64,000 nucleotides of DNA from Flavobacterium weaverense (GTDB lineage: Bacteria > Bacteroidota > Bacteroidia > Flavobacteriales > Flavobacteriaceae). The position numbers were made by a program, and so were the translations under genes. Shown here piece by piece: positions 53,624 to 64,000 of the stretch. Under the pieces are notes generated by a model, which was given only the letters and a program-made list of their open reading frames with translations, was not told the DNA's origin and ran no database searches. Positions within the stretch are counted from its first letter, which is position 1. Each line of letters opens with the position of its first letter. The stretch covers positions 1-64,000 of the forward strand of contig NZ_REFH01000013.1 in NCBI RefSeq assembly GCF_003688495.1. The letters are read 5' to 3'.

Positions 53624-54322
53624 ATGAAAAATATAAACATTATATTCATTGTTGTAATTCTTATGGCAGGATGTGCAACTAGATCTGACAAAGTTATAGT
53701 AGCTGCTATTAATCCAATACCTAAGAATAATGATACATTAATAGAGAAATATGCAGTCATAAATGATTATTTAGACTCACAGATTAGAGATCGATCTAAA
53801 AAGATCATGATTTTAAGTAAAAAAACCAATACAAATGTGACCTTAAAGATTCTTAGGCTAAATGATATTTATGTTAGAGATTCAATAACTTTGAATTACA
53901 GTGAAGATAAAACATTCTATAAAGAGTCAGAGTGGGAAATAGCGAGAAAAAAATACAGTAAAAATTCTATAGCAGAAATAGAAAATGCTACTGATAGAGC
54001 AGGTGAATGTTGTTGGGTTGCTGAAAATTTTAATTATAAAAATGTAATTTTTGAAGAATTACAACCTGGCTCAACAGCTTTTATGGAAAAGTACATGTCT
54101 AGCAAAATAGTACCAATTGTACAAAATGTTGATAGCATAGCTCATTATAAATTATACTCATTTTCGGAGCCTATATATTATCAAAATAGAGAATGTCTGA
54201 TTTTTACTTTTTATAAAGGCGATCTTTTAGGTTTGGGTGGCAGTTCAGTGATTGTCATATATAAAAAGAAAAATGGCAAATGGATTCAAACACATATTGG
54301 CAATCCAAATTGGATTAGTTGA
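53624..54322 (+). CDS. Hypothetical lipoprotein
   Basis: 232 residues, not recognised. Lipoprotein signal IIFIVVILMAGC (Cys17) and a beta-rich, Lys/Asn-rich body with a CCW motif (AGECCWVAENF) and a C-terminal region FTFYKGDLLGLGGSSVIVIY. No enzyme motif was seen. It lies 88 bp after the broken lipoprotein gene on the same strand. Full-length and free of frame lesions. Confidence 0.6.
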   Translation: MKNINIIFIVVILMAGCATRSDKVIVAAINPIPKNNDTLIEKYAVINDYLDSQIRDRSKKIMILSKKTNTNVTLKILRLNDIYVRDSITLNYSEDKTFYKESEWEIARKKYSKNSIAEIENATDRAGECCWVAENFNYKNVIFEELQPGSTAFMEKYMSSKIVPIVQNVDSIAHYKLYSFSEPIYYQNRECLIFTFYKGDLLGLGGSSVIVIYKKKNGKWIQTHIGNPNWIS

Positions 54323-54620
54323 ATTGAATTTAGTATTCAAAAATATTCTTGCATAACTATTCTAATGACAATCGTGCATAGGTACTGTAATTTGGCTCAT
54401 AAAAAGCTGGAGCTTTGCCATTGGGGTTTTAGATAGAGTAAGAGTATGGGCAAGAATGATAGTTCTGCGCTATCGGGTTTCAACTAATGCAGCGCAAAGT
54501 TGTCGAAGTTTAGCTAGCAATAGTTACTTTTAAACCGACATTGAGTTGCTATAATATATCAGTCAAAGGCGGAGTGCTGCCTATTTAAATTAAGAGGCTC
54601 TATGAAGCAGCAAGCAATAA
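54323..54620. other. Intergenic stretch with GC-richer inverted repeats
   Basis: A perfect AAAGCT-GG-AGCTTT repeat lies near 54404-54417 and TGCGCT / AGCGCA pair at 54466-54471 and 54491-54496. A short plus-strand frame (RYRVSTNAAQSCRSLASNS) covers the latter. Composition is richer in G+C than the flanks; a remnant of a repeat element or gene is possible. Confidence 0.4.
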
Positions 54621-54621
54621 T

Positions 54622-54657
54622 CAAAACAAAAAGCCCACGGTTTAAACCGTGGGCTTC
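54622..54657 (-). terminator. Terminator of the DEAD-box helicase gene
   Basis: Perfect 26-base palindrome AAGCCCACGGTTT / AAACCGTGGGCTT followed on the minus strand by TTTTTGTTTTG. Confidence 0.9.
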
Positions 54658-54683
54658 AATTACGAGCTTGAACTTTTAATTAT

Positions 54684-55988
54684 CTATTTACTAAATCTTC
54701 TTTCGTTATTAGCATTAGGTCTTCTTGGACCAAAACTATTATTACTTCTAGCAGTATTCTCTGTCTTTGGAGTGTTTGTAGACTTCGGAGTTCTAGGAGT
54801 TGAATTGCGTTGCTGTCTTCCTTGACCTTGCTTGATTGGTTCTTTTGAGGCATTAGGATCTGGCTTAAAACCTGCAATTTGTTCTACTGGCAATCTCAAC
54901 CCTACTAACTTTTCAATGTCTCTTAAAAATACTGTTTCGTCTGGACTAAAAAGAGAAACTGCTTCTCCGCTAGCTCCAGCTCTTCCTGTTCTACCGATAC
55001 GGTGAACATAATCTTCTGGAATATTTGGCAATTCAAAATTCACAACGTGTGGTAATAAAGGGATGTCTAAACCTCGTGCGGCAATATCTGTTGCTACTAA
55101 TGCCGTTAAACTCCCATCTTTAAAACCTGCTAAAGCTTTAGTTCTTGCACCTTGGCCTTTATTTCCGTGAATCGCAGCAGCTTTAATACCAGCAGCAATC
55201 ATGCTTTCACATAATTTGTTTGCTCCTTGTTTAGTACGTGTAAAAACAAGAATCTGTTTCCAGTTTCCTTCTGTAATAAGTTTAATAACTAACTCTGTTT
55301 TTTTCTCTTTTGCGACAGGATATATTTTTTGTATGATAGCGTCAACTGTAGTGTTTTCTGGAGTAGCTTCAACTTGTACAGGATTGTTTAAAATTCCCAT
55401 TGCAAGTTTCTTAATATCTCTAGAAAATGTAGCTGAGAATAACAAGTTTTGTCTTTTAGCAGGTAACACTTTTAAGATACGTTCGATATCTCTAAGAAAT
55501 CCCATGTCTAGCATACGATCTGCTTCATCTAATACTAAAATTTCTACTTTTGCAAGTGATATCAAACCTTGATTTTGTAAATCAATTAATCTTCCCGGTG
55601 TCGCTACTAAAATATCAACTCCTTGACGCAGTTGTGTAACTTGTGGATTTTGGTTAACACCACCAAAAATCACAGTACTTTTCATATCTAAGAATATACT
55701 GTATTCTTTTATATTGGCTAATATCTGAGCCGCTAATTCTCTTGTTGGTGTTAATATCAACGCGCGAATTGGTCTGTTTCGCAATTGTTGTCCTTGTGAT
55801 AATAATTGTAATATAGGTAATGTAAAACCTGCTGTTTTACCTGTTCCTGTTTGCGCTGATGCTAAAACATCTTTTCCTTCTAAAATGGGTGGAATTGCTT
55901 TTTGTTGTATTGGAGAAGGTGTTGTGTATCCTTTTTTGCTGATGGCTTTTAATAAAGCATCAGATAATCCTAATGAGCTAAATGACAT
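54684..55988 (-). CDS. DEAD-box RNA helicase (RhlE-like)
   Basis: 434 residues. Q motif [12 protein letters not shown]...[10 protein letters not shown], Walker [21 protein letters not shown] in [13 protein letters not shown], and [11 protein letters not shown] short basic, Pro/Thr/Asn-rich tail (~385-434) follows. ATP-dependent RNA remodelling, often cold- or ribosome-related in this phylum. Confidence 0.92.
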   Translation of the reverse strand: MSFSSLGLSDALLKAISKKGYTTPSPIQQKAIPPILEGKDVLASAQTGTGKTAGFTLPILQLLSQGQQLRNRPIRALILTPTRELAAQILANIKEYSIFLDMKSTVIFGGVNQNPQVTQLRQGVDILVATPGRLIDLQNQGLISLAKVEILVLDEADRMLDMGFLRDIERILKVLPAKRQNLLFSATFSRDIKKLAMGILNNPVQVEATPENTTVDAIIQKIYPVAKEKKTELVIKLITEGNWKQILVFTRTKQGANKLCESMIAAGIKAAAIHGNKGQGARTKALAGFKDGSLTALVATDIAARGLDIPLLPHVVNFELPNIPEDYVHRIGRTGRAGASGEAVSLFSPDETVFLRDIEKLVGLRLPVEQIAGFKPDPNASKEPIKQGQGRQQRNSTPRTPKSTNTPKTENTARSNNSFGPRRPNANNERRFSK

Positions 55989-56194
55989 AAATGGTGTTTA
56001 TGAAGTAAGATAATTATTTCTTTTACTTCCTTAATTTGCTGCAAAGATACTGCTAATTTTTTGATGTGTTTTTTATTGGTGTTTTTTGTTTGCGTAAAGC
56101 ACAATTTTGCTCGTTTAGGCTACAGCATTCTAATTTTTACAATCACGAATTTCGACACTTTTCAAAGCTTTAAACTTTATGTAAAAAAAATTCG

Positions 56195-56230
56195 CAAAAA
56201 AAAATCAGGCATGATAGCCTGATTTTTTTT
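56195..56230 (-). terminator. Terminator of the zinc metallopeptidase gene
   Basis: Stem AAATCAGGC / GCCTGATTT with loop ATGATA, flanked by long A and T runs; functional on the minus strand and probably both. Confidence 0.85.
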
Positions 56231-56247
56231 AAAAATATGAAAACTAA

Positions 56248-57108
56248 TTATCTGATTTCTGCAAATGTGTCTCCTTGCGTAATATCGCCTGTCTTGTAGC
56301 CTTTCATGAACCAAGCTTTACGTTGAGCTGAAGTTCCATGAGTAAAAGATTCTGGAACAATGCGTCCTTGTATTTTTGATTGAATAGCATCGTCACCCAC
56401 AGCGTGTGCTGCACTAAGCGCTTCGTCAATATCTCCTTCTTCTAAGAAGTTTTTCATTTGTTGGTTGTGATATGTCCATACACCTGCATAGAAATCTGCT
56501 TGAAGTTCTAACGCTACTGATAATTTATTTGCTTCAGCTTGACTTTTTCCTTCTTGCATCTTTCTCATTTTAGAGGAAGTTCCCAGTAATGTTTGAACGT
56601 GATGTCCTATTTCGTGAGCAATTACGTAAGCTGTTGCAAAATCGCCTCCTTTTGCACCAAATTTAGTTTCTAACTCATCAAAAAAAGCCAAATCCATATA
56701 GACTTTTTGATCGCCAGGACAATAAAACGGACCTGAATCAGAAGTTGCGTTTCCACATGCCGTTTCTACATTTCTTGTAAATAGTACTAAATTAGGTCTT
56801 TCATAATTTAGATTATTTTCTTGAAATATTTTTGTCCAAACGTCTTCTGTGTCTACTAATATTGCTTCTATAAATTTCCCTTCCTCTTTCTCCTTAGCAG
56901 TTAAATCTCTTTGCTCTGTTGGTGCGCCTTGATTTCCTTGCGTTTGTTCTAAAATATTACCGACCATCTGACCATTTTCACCACCAAAAACGTTGAGTAG
57001 TAAAATAACAATTCCTATTAATCCACCACCTACGATTGTTTTTCCTCCAGAAGACATTCCTCTTCGGTCTTCAAAATTATCACTACTACGTCTGCCGCTC
57101 CATTTCAT
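56248..57108 (-). CDS. YpfJ/KPN_02809-family neutral zinc metallopeptidase
   Basis: 286 residues. One N-terminal membrane anchor (IVGGGLIGIVILLLNVFGG, ~25-43) after a basic segment, then a zinc peptidase domain with YVIAHEIGHHVQTLLG (HEIGHH) and the third ligand in LELQADFYAGVWTYH. The cysteine pair in ETACGNATSDSGPFYCPGDQ is typical. Function unknown; membrane-anchored and outward-facing. Confidence 0.88.
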   Translation of the reverse strand: MKWSGRRSSDNFEDRRGMSSGGKTIVGGGLIGIVILLLNVFGGENGQMVGNILEQTQGNQGAPTEQRDLTAKEKEEGKFIEAILVDTEDVWTKIFQENNLNYERPNLVLFTRNVETACGNATSDSGPFYCPGDQKVYMDLAFFDELETKFGAKGGDFATAYVIAHEIGHHVQTLLGTSSKMRKMQEGKSQAEANKLSVALELQADFYAGVWTYHNQQMKNFLEEGDIDEALSAAHAVGDDAIQSKIQGRIVPESFTHGTSAQRKAWFMKGYKTGDITQGDTFAEIR

Positions 57109-57190
57109 ATGCTGTTGTTTTATATTTTAGTTATTCGCAATCCTATAAAATTACACAATTTAATAGAATTAATTTGTTTTTGTTTAATCG

Positions 57191-60100
57191 TTATTTTACC
57201 CATTTCACGAAAGTTTCTTCGATGATTCCCTTGATTATTGGTTTAGGAATGTAGTCATTCATTCCTGCTTGTAAACATTTTTCTTTCTCTTCTCTTTCTG
57301 TTCCAGCAGTTATGGCAATTATTGAAACTTCTTTTCCGGAAACCATTTCTCTGATGATTTTTGTTGCTTCGTAACCATTCATTACTGGCATTTGTATGTC
57401 CATAAATATTATATCTGGAACTACTTCTTCAAATTGTATTACCGCTTCTTCTCCATTAACAGCAGTGCTAATAGTAGTTTTTATTGGTAGATTTTTTATA
57501 ATGGTCTTTAGCAACAACATGTTTACTTTATTATCTTCAACAATTAAAACTTTAACTTCTTTAGTTAATTCGCTGATATCACAAAGCTCTTTTTCAATAA
57601 TCTCTACAGTATCATTCTGTGTGCTATCATCATCTGTATTTTTATTACTAGTTTCAAGCGCTATGTCAAAATAAAATGTACTTCCCATTCCTACTGTACT
57701 TGTTAGTTCTAACTGACTATTCATTAAACCTAATAGTTGGTTCGAGATTGTTAATCCTAATCCTGTTCCTCCAAATTTTCTTGTTGTCGAACTGTCTTCC
57801 TGTGAAAATGCTTTAAATATCTTCTTTTTATTCTCTTCAACAATTCCCATTCCTGTATCAATTACGGCAAATCGAATGGTTTCAGTTGTATCACTAGTGC
57901 GTTCAATTACGGATACTTCTAATTTGATCCAACCTATTTCAGTAAACTTAACAGCATTTGCTAAAAGATTAATTAAAATTTGCTTTAATCGAACGCTATC
58001 AATCCAAAAGTATTTCGGGATATCATCAGAAATATTTAGCTTTAAATTTAAATTTTTCTGAGAGGATTCGTATAGTATTAAGTCGATAACTTGAGTTAAA
58101 AGGTCTCTGATATTATGTTTCTCAATGTATAAATCTAGTTTTCCCGCTTCAATTTTCGAAAAGTCCAAAATATCGTTGATAATATCCAGTAACGAATGTG
58201 CTGATTGATTTATCGTAGTCATATACTTTTCTTGAATTTTTTCAAGATCAGTTTTCATCAGCAAATCAGTGAATCCAATAATTCCATTAAGCGGAGTTCT
58301 AATCTCGTGACTCATGTTAGCAAGAAATTCCGATTTAGATTTATTAGCAGCTTCTGCTAATTCTTTTTCTTTTACAATGGTTTCAGCGATTTTTCTTTCA
58401 GTAATGTCAATAAAAATACCTTCTAGAAATGCGATTTTACCGTCTTTGTAAATAGTGTCACCAAACTCTTCGACCCAAATTATACTTTTATCTTTATGAA
58501 CAATTCGATACGTTAAATGTATTGGAGTTCTATTTTCAATTGCAGTTTTTTGAGCTTCAATTGTAAGCAACTTATCTTCTGGATAAATTAGATCAATAAA
58601 TGAAATTTCATTATTTAGAAAAACCGATTTTGGATAACCTGTTAGTTTTTCGATTTTGTCATTGATATAAATCTTAGTATTGTTAGCATCGTAATTGGAA
58701 AGATAAACGGTTCCGGGAATATTATTTGCTAGCAGTCTGAATTTTTCTTCACTCTCGTAAATTGCAGTTTCATTTGTAATTCTATCGATAGACGAAGCAA
58801 TATTACGCGCTAATGTTTGTAGAATGTTTACTTCGTCTTCGGTCCAAATTTTTTCTTCTTGCGTATTATCAAATCCTAAAAAGCCGTGAAATTTATTTTT
58901 GATAAAAATTGGAAAAAGAATTATAGAAACCACTTCAAGATTTTCTAATTTTTTTCGCAGAGATTCGTTCTCAATTTTTGAAATTATTACTTCAAATCTC
59001 TTATTATTCAATAATGGTGTTAAAAGTTCTTCAAAATAATTATAGGATATATTTTGTAGACCAGTATTATTCTCTGTTAACGTATCGTTTTCACTAATCC
59101 ATCGGTATTTCTGACTTATAGTTTTTTCTTCACCATTGTTTTCATAGTAATACGCACGATGAGAATTTGTCGCTTTTCCCATGATAATCAGTACATCAGA
59201 AAATATGTCGTGAATATCATTACTGTTTAGAAACTTCTCAGTACATAAAGTCATTGCGGACAACAATTCACTTTTATATTGCAATTTTTTCTCTGCTTCA
59301 TAACGACTCTGAGAGATAACAGTCAGCGAAATCAAATCTGCGATACTCCTAGCAAAAATAATATCTTCATTGTCCCAATCTCTTGTGTTTTCGGCATTTT
59401 CGAAAGCTAAAACACCCGTTAAATTTCCATTGATGAAAATGGGAATATCTAGTTGAGATTTTATATTATTAGTGCTGAAATAATCATCAGTAAATTCTGA
59501 AAACTCATAATTATTAAAAACATCTTTAGCACTGATGACAGAGTTTTTCTTAATGGCTTCAAAATAGATTGGATAATTCTTTTTAGCCAACTCTTCGCCT
59601 TTAGTGTAACTGTTCGTTGATAGAGTATATAAGTTTTCACAAATAATACTTTTGCCGGTGTATCTCCAGTATCCAACTCTACTACAATTTGTAACTTTTG
59701 CTGCAGTTTCAGTGATTTGTCTTAAACTGAGCTCTAAATCGTGGTATATACTATAATTAGTCGATGATATTCTTTTTATTGATTCATTGTAATTTTCTAT
59801 TTTTTCGTGACGAATTTTTTGCGCTGTATCAATTGCTTTGTATTTTGAAATATCTCTAGCAATACCAGAATAACCGACTATTTCGCCTACATCATTTTTT
59901 CGAACAATAACTTTTTGGGAAATCCACAAGTAACTACCGTCCTTTTTTAAAATCGGAAATTCAATTGTTGGAAAAAATTCTTGATTATCTAATGGCTGTT
60001 GGAAAAAATTCATAATTCGATCCATATATTCTTCTTTAATAAAATCAGTATAGTTTTTATTTAAGATTTCATCATCCACATAACCCAGTGATTTCAAAGT

Positions 60101-61201
60101 ATATTCATTTACAAACGTAAAGTAACCGTCGCAATCTACTTCATAAATGAGATCTATAGCATTTTGAACTAAATCTTTATATTGATTTTGGATTTGGATT
60201 TCTTTTGTTACGTCTTGACCTATACCAACAAGCAAATCTTCTGAAAATCGCTTGTCGTCCCATTGAATATATTTATAAAGACCGTTTTTACATTTTATTT
60301 TTCGAATGAATATTCGATCATCCTTAAATTTCTTATTATAATAATCGACATCAAAGTCATTTTCTCCCGAAATTTTCCAATAGCCGTAACCCAAAATTTC
60401 TTCGACAGTATATCCTAAAATTGAAGTTACATTTTCACTGCAGAAGACGACTTCTCCTTTTTGATTTGTTGCCAGTATAAGCGAATTTCCTTTATTTATG
60501 ATTTGGTTATTGAATTTCGATTCATTGTTTCGATTCACCCATAATGTAAAATGGATGTAATTGATTAGCGTAATAACTAAAACATTGATTAGTAATACAA
60601 TAATTACTCTTAATTCGACTAGGTTTAAAATATAAATAAGCCACAAGAAAACATAGACAGATGCTACAAAACTCCAATATAGTCGTATGGATTTAAGAGC
60701 ATAATAAGCGAAGAAAAAGGTTACTGGAAATGCGACAATGGGAATGATGTCAAAAGTATGAACAACTACGTTTCTAGAAATAGATCCGAAATAAAGTAGA
60801 AAACATACAGTAAAAATTTTTTGTATGTGTTTAAAAACTAATGCTGATTTAGTACTGATGTAATAAATTAATATTAGAGTAAAACCGATAATAGAGTTGA
60901 GAAAAAGTAGGCTCTCTGGTCTTAATTTTAGGGATTCAAAAATAATTTCAATTATTAGCAACATCAGACCTAGAAAGAAAAGATAGATTTGATATTCCTT
61001 CTTTTTTGTATAAGCTCTATTTGTTTTTTCTAATAAATTACTTTTTAAACCAGTTCTAATCTTATAAATGCGATACACTAACGTGATAAATAATATAGGA
61101 ATAGCAATTTTAAATAAAGCGCTTCCTATACCTGAATTAGGTATAATTGAGAAAATTAATTCTTCCACAGAAATATATAAATGGCTATAGTAGAATACCA
61201 T
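57191..61201 (-). CDS. Hybrid sensor histidine kinase with PAS/GAF array and receiver
   Basis: 1336 residues. Order: eight or so N-terminal membrane helices (~1-215), PAS (~225-335), PAS (~345-460), GAF (~490-640), GAF (~665-800), PAS (~815-935), HisKA with [17 protein letters not shown], HATPase ([24 protein letters not shown]) and a C-terminal receiver with [27 protein letters not shown] and the lysine in YIPKPI. Signals through an internal phosphorelay to an unlinked Hpt or regulator. No response-regulator gene is adjacent. Confidence 0.9.
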   Translation of the reverse strand: MVFYYSHLYISVEELIFSIIPNSGIGSALFKIAIPILFITLVYRIYKIRTGLKSNLLEKTNRAYTKKKEYQIYLFFLGLMLLIIEIIFESLKLRPESLLFLNSIIGFTLILIYYISTKSALVFKHIQKIFTVCFLLYFGSISRNVVVHTFDIIPIVAFPVTFFFAYYALKSIRLYWSFVASVYVFLWLIYILNLVELRVIIVLLINVLVITLINYIHFTLWVNRNNESKFNNQIINKGNSLILATNQKGEVVFCSENVTSILGYTVEEILGYGYWKISGENDFDVDYYNKKFKDDRIFIRKIKCKNGLYKYIQWDDKRFSEDLLVGIGQDVTKEIQIQNQYKDLVQNAIDLIYEVDCDGYFTFVNEYTLKSLGYVDDEILNKNYTDFIKEEYMDRIMNFFQQPLDNQEFFPTIEFPILKKDGSYLWISQKVIVRKNDVGEIVGYSGIARDISKYKAIDTAQKIRHEKIENYNESIKRISSTNYSIYHDLELSLRQITETAAKVTNCSRVGYWRYTGKSIICENLYTLSTNSYTKGEELAKKNYPIYFEAIKKNSVISAKDVFNNYEFSEFTDDYFSTNNIKSQLDIPIFINGNLTGVLAFENAENTRDWDNEDIIFARSIADLISLTVISQSRYEAEKKLQYKSELLSAMTLCTEKFLNSNDIHDIFSDVLIIMGKATNSHRAYYYENNGEEKTISQKYRWISENDTLTENNTGLQNISYNYFEELLTPLLNNKRFEVIISKIENESLRKKLENLEVVSIILFPIFIKNKFHGFLGFDNTQEEKIWTEDEVNILQTLARNIASSIDRITNETAIYESEEKFRLLANNIPGTVYLSNYDANNTKIYINDKIEKLTGYPKSVFLNNEISFIDLIYPEDKLLTIEAQKTAIENRTPIHLTYRIVHKDKSIIWVEEFGDTIYKDGKIAFLEGIFIDITERKIAETIVKEKELAEAANKSKSEFLANMSHEIRTPLNGIIGFTDLLMKTDLEKIQEKYMTTINQSAHSLLDIINDILDFSKIEAGKLDLYIEKHNIRDLLTQVIDLILYESSQKNLNLKLNISDDIPKYFWIDSVRLKQILINLLANAVKFTEIGWIKLEVSVIERTSDTTETIRFAVIDTGMGIVEENKKKIFKAFSQEDSSTTRKFGGTGLGLTISNQLLGLMNSQLELTSTVGMGSTFYFDIALETSNKNTDDDSTQNDTVEIIEKELCDISELTKEVKVLIVEDNKVNMLLLKTIIKNLPIKTTISTAVNGEEAVIQFEEVVPDIIFMDIQMPVMNGYEATKIIREMVSGKEVSIIAITAGTEREEKEKCLQAGMNDYIPKPIIKGIIEETFVKWVK

Positions 61202-61326
61202 AAATTAAAATAATTGATTTTAAAACTAAATTTGGGATTCTAATTTCGTTCAATTTAAGGAATAAATTTTAATAAAAAACTAAGTCTAATCTAAAATCAA
61301 ACTTAGTTTCTTATAACACTATTTTA

Positions 61327-62109
61327 CTAAAGAATTACGTCAACTTTATTTTCATTGTCAAATCCAATGATCTCGTTATAAATTGCGTAGTATAGAGAAT
61401 ACAAAAGTGGCAAAGTAAAAAATATACCAATACAACAACCAATAAATCCTAACATTGCTGCTATTACGCACACTACTAGTAATCCTAAAATTGTTAACGG
61501 CTGCTTAGACACAATTATCACACTCGCCTCAATTGCTTGAACAGCTTTAAGTTTTCCGAAAATAATAAGAGGAATCATGATAATTGTAAATAATGCTATT
61601 GCAACACTAATAATAAAATTTAATACTGGTATTTGAGCGTACGTAATTATAGAACTAATCACATTACTTACAAGTGAAACTAAAAAAGTAGCGATGAAAA
61701 GCTCTTTAAAATACGGAGCTTTGTAAAATTCGAACATAGTGGATACATGGAATTCCTCATCGTGCTCTGCGCAATATGCCATTTTTATTAAGCCAGCAGT
61801 AAGTGGACTAAGTAATGCTCCTAATACAATGGAAGCAGTTGAAACTATTAGTAACGAATTGAAATCAAAATTTTCTATTTTTAAATTCTCAGGTTGAAGA
61901 AAGGCCATCACTGCAGCAGCACCAAAACTAGCAATTACAACTCCAAATATCGCTATGCTGATAATAACGAAAAACACAAATAGTACTAATCCTCCATATA
62001 AAGCAATTTTTTTATAGTTTTTGAAAGCGTGCTCAAAGACGCGACCAAAATCTAAATCATATCCTTCTCTTCTTATTGTCTCTATGCGATTTTGTATGCT
62101 GTTGTTCAT
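61327..62109 (-). CDS. Multi-pass membrane protein of unknown function
   Basis: 260 residues with six hydrophobic segments (about 37-62, 65-75, 86-110, 140-165, 172-195, 205-235). The N-terminal IRREGYDLDFGRVFEHAFKN is a conserved cytoplasmic start in this Bacteroidota family, which is often mislabelled as beta-carotene monooxygenase. No catalytic motif is visible. Monocistronic. Confidence 0.7.
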   Translation of the reverse strand: MNNSIQNRIETIRREGYDLDFGRVFEHAFKNYKKIALYGGLVLFVFFVIISIAIFGVVIASFGAAAVMAFLQPENLKIENFDFNSLLIVSTASIVLGALLSPLTAGLIKMAYCAEHDEEFHVSTMFEFYKAPYFKELFIATFLVSLVSNVISSIITYAQIPVLNFIISVAIALFTIIMIPLIIFGKLKAVQAIEASVIIVSKQPLTILGLLVVCVIAAMLGFIGCCIGIFFTLPLLYSLYYAIYNEIIGFDNENKVDVIL

Positions 62110-62375
62110 TTGGTTTGGTATTAATTAGGTGGTTATTTATTATTATTTAAATATTTTCAATAGTATAAAAATTCCTGCTTGTCAATCTCTTTTGGTTTAA
62201 CTAGTTTTTTTTAATAGGTGGTAAATGTAATATTTTTTTTAATTAACATTCAATCAAATTAATCTGTAAATATCTGTGAGATTTTTTATCAATATTTTAC
62301 AGCTTCTCCTTGGTTTTAATAGTACTTCTAATAAAGTAAAGTAGCGAATAGTTAAGATTTGTTACTTTTTAATTC

Positions 62376-63704
62376 TTAAATCCATTTTAATAACTGTCGT
62401 ATTGTTTTCAGTTTATCATTGTAAGGAGCATAACGTAAAGGAACATCTAGCCAAGTTCCTCTTTTTACGATAGACTTTTGATGAGAAAAGATGTCGAAGC
62501 TTAATTTTCCATGATAGGCGCCCATTCCGGAATTTCCAACACCTCCAAAAGGTAAACGATTGTTGACTAAATGCATTACTGTATCATTTATGCAGCCTCC
62601 TCCAAAAGAATATTTCTTTAAAACTTCATCAATAAATGATTTGTTTTCAGAGAATAAATAGAGCGATAGTGGCTTGTCAAAACTAGAGATGATCTTTTCG
62701 ATGTCATTTTCCGACTCATAAGAAAGGATGGGAAGGACCGGTCCAAAAATTTCTTCTTTCATCACTAAACTATCCATACTAGGATTATCAAGTAGTGTAG
62801 GAGCGAGGTATAATGAATCTTTATTTGATTCTCCTCCAAAGAGAATTTTTTGTCCTTCGAGTAAACTTAATTGGCGTTCCCAATTTTTTAAATTAATTAT
62901 TCTCGCATAATCTGGTGATTCTTCTGGATTGGGTCCAAGAGCTTTTTGTATTTCCTGAATCAGAAATTTGACAAAAGTATCTTTCATTTTATGGTGAACT
63001 AAAATATAGTCAGGAGCAACACAAGTTTGTCCTGCATTTATTATTTTCCCCCAAGCAATTCTTCTTGCGCTTAATTCTAAATTTGCAGTTTCATCAACGA
63101 TGCAAGGACTTTTACCTCCCAATTCTAACGTAACTGGTGTTAGATTTTCTGCAGCTGCTTTCGCAACTATTTTCCCAACGCCTACACTTCCCGTAAAAAA
63201 GATATAATCCCATCGTTTTTTTAATAAATCTGCTGCTATAGTAGCATCGCCTGTTATTACAACAACATCTTTAACAGGGAACGTTTCGCTTATAATTTTT
63301 GAAATTATGGCTGAAGTATTAGGTGTCAGTTCAGATGGTTTTAACGTCACTTTATTTCCAGCAGCAACTGCCGCAACGAGTGGACATAATGCTAATTGAA
63401 AAGGATAATTCCAAGGTGAAAGAATCAGCACGTTGCCATAAGGTTCGCTATAAATAAAATCAGAAGAAGGGAAATTCAATAGCGATCCCCAAACTTTCTT
63501 TGGCTTTGCCCAAGAACTAATATTTTTAATAGTTTCTTTTAAATCACTAATAACATAGTTCGTTTCTGTTAAAACAGCCTCAAAAGCTGGCTTTTTAAAA
63601 TCATCGTACAATGCTTTTATAATTGCGTCTTCATTTTTAGTGATGACGTGTAATAATTTCTTCAGTGATTCTTTTCTGTAATTTATGTCGGTTCTATGGT
63701 TCAT
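62376..63704 (-). CDS. Aldehyde dehydrogenase (ALDH3-like)
   Basis: 442 residues, short as in class 3 ALDHs. NAD loop FFTGSVGVGKIVAKAA, LELGGKSP with the catalytic Glu, NAGQTCVAPDY with the catalytic Cys, and the C-terminal FGGVGNSGMGAYHGKLSF. Oxidises medium- or long-chain aldehydes to acids. It is monocistronic; a terminator of the next gene lies just upstream. Confidence 0.9.
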   Translation of the reverse strand: MNHRTDINYRKESLKKLLHVITKNEDAIIKALYDDFKKPAFEAVLTETNYVISDLKETIKNISSWAKPKKVWGSLLNFPSSDFIYSEPYGNVLILSPWNYPFQLALCPLVAAVAAGNKVTLKPSELTPNTSAIISKIISETFPVKDVVVITGDATIAADLLKKRWDYIFFTGSVGVGKIVAKAAAENLTPVTLELGGKSPCIVDETANLELSARRIAWGKIINAGQTCVAPDYILVHHKMKDTFVKFLIQEIQKALGPNPEESPDYARIINLKNWERQLSLLEGQKILFGGESNKDSLYLAPTLLDNPSMDSLVMKEEIFGPVLPILSYESENDIEKIISSFDKPLSLYLFSENKSFIDEVLKKYSFGGGCINDTVMHLVNNRLPFGGVGNSGMGAYHGKLSFDIFSHQKSIVKRGTWLDVPLRYAPYNDKLKTIRQLLKWI

Positions 63705-63764
63705 TGGATAATTTTAATTTTAAAAATACATAATATTATCTTAATCCTACTTTCAACACCGAAT

Positions 63765-63802
63765 AAAATAAAAAAAAACAGGATTGATTAGTCCTGTTTT
63801 AT
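63765..63802 (-). terminator. Terminator of the pseudouridine synthase gene
   Basis: Minus strand: AAAACAGGA / TCCTGTTTT stem followed by T9. It sits between the partial gene at 63863 and the ALDH start. Confidence 0.8.
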
Positions 63803-63862
63803 TAGTAGTAAGTATGTAGAATGTTATTTTTGTTACAGTAGCAGTGTAGAAATAAAGAATTT

Positions 63863-64000
63863 TTAGATTGCATTCCAAATCACATCGTCTGGAGTGGGAG
63901 CGGTGATAGCAATGTTTTCTTTAGTTACAGGGTGAATAAATACTAGTTTCCTCGCATGTAAATGGATTCCGCCATCTGGATTACTTCGATCAAAACCATA
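63863..64000 (-). CDS. RluA-family pseudouridine synthase, C-terminal end (partial)
   Basis: 45 codons plus stop run in from the right edge. The end reads GGIHLHARKLVFIHPVTKEN and ITAPTPDDVIW. The conserved C-terminal LHA-x2-L-x-F-x-HP motif is typical of RluA-type RNA pseudouridine synthases. The catalytic Asp region is outside the window, so the RNA target is unknown. Confidence 0.8.
   Translation of the reverse strand, partial: YGFDRSNPDGGIHLHARKLVFIHPVTKENIAITAPTPDDVIWNAI

Overview
The window is AT-rich chromosomal DNA from a member of the Bacteroidota, most likely Flavobacterium or a close relative. The gene families (DUF202, GH130, YifB, LOG, PorT-free but typical lipoprotein signals), TAnnTTTG-type -7 promoter elements, weak Shine-Dalgarno signals and a tmRNA tag reading GENNYALAA all point that way. 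No phage, insertion sequence, CRISPR array or tRNA was recognised. Coordinates include stop codons.

Layout. 1-434: the 3' end of a 5S rRNA gene with its terminator, followed by two decayed copies of the same 5S-tail-plus-terminator unit at a 159-bp period. 830-12978: an island centred on sulfane sulfur and thiol chemistry. It holds two metallo-beta-lactamase/rhodanese/rhodanese fusion proteins, two single-domain rhodaneses, a thioredoxin, a TlpA-like thiol protein, a TPMT-type methyltransferase, a TauE/SafE exporter, small membrane proteins (DUF202, DUF2892-like) and a Crp/Fnr regulator, with GapN in the middle. Both fusion genes carry the same Crp-type box (TGTAA-N6-TCAC) exactly 22 bp upstream of an identical TAAATTTG -7 element, so they form a visible small regulon. 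13155-20468: an eight-gene TetR/TolC/HlyD/cupin/ABC/ABC/permease/permease efflux operon resembling E. coli ybhGFSR, with the double ATPase split into two genes.

20639-25297: a GH130 glycoside phosphorylase diverges from a GT4 glycosyltransferase with a large C-terminal helical-toroid domain; a 58-codon ORF precedes the GT. 25679-27729: a PRC-barrel gene, an anchored small protein and tmRNA. 27824-37771: mostly housekeeping genes (serine hydrolase, saccharopine-dehydrogenase-like enzyme, LLM flavoprotein, PabB, TilS, DsbD, a 2-hydroxyacid dehydrogenase homologue). 37758-42492: an aspartate dehydrogenase homologue, then a tightly overlapping GNAT / M20 amidohydrolase / alanine racemase / ornithine-racemase-family cluster that looks like an accessory D-amino-acid pathway.

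43118-51670: a CocE-type peptidase/esterase, a PH-domain protein, a pair of amidohydrolase-superfamily proteins (one double-length) and YifB. 51671-54683 is a decaying patch: a lipoprotein gene interrupted by two frameshifts and five stops whose zinc motif reads HExxQ, an unrecognised lipoprotein, and intergenic inverted repeats. 54684-64000: a DEAD-box helicase, a YpfJ-type zinc peptidase, a 1336-residue hybrid histidine kinase, a membrane protein, an ALDH and the C-terminus of an RluA-type pseudouridine synthase.

The strongest candidate for something undescribed is the duplicated, Crp-box-controlled persulfide module at 2.4-11.2 kb. Next are the racemase/amidohydrolase cluster and the GH130/small-ORF/GT4-toroid locus.
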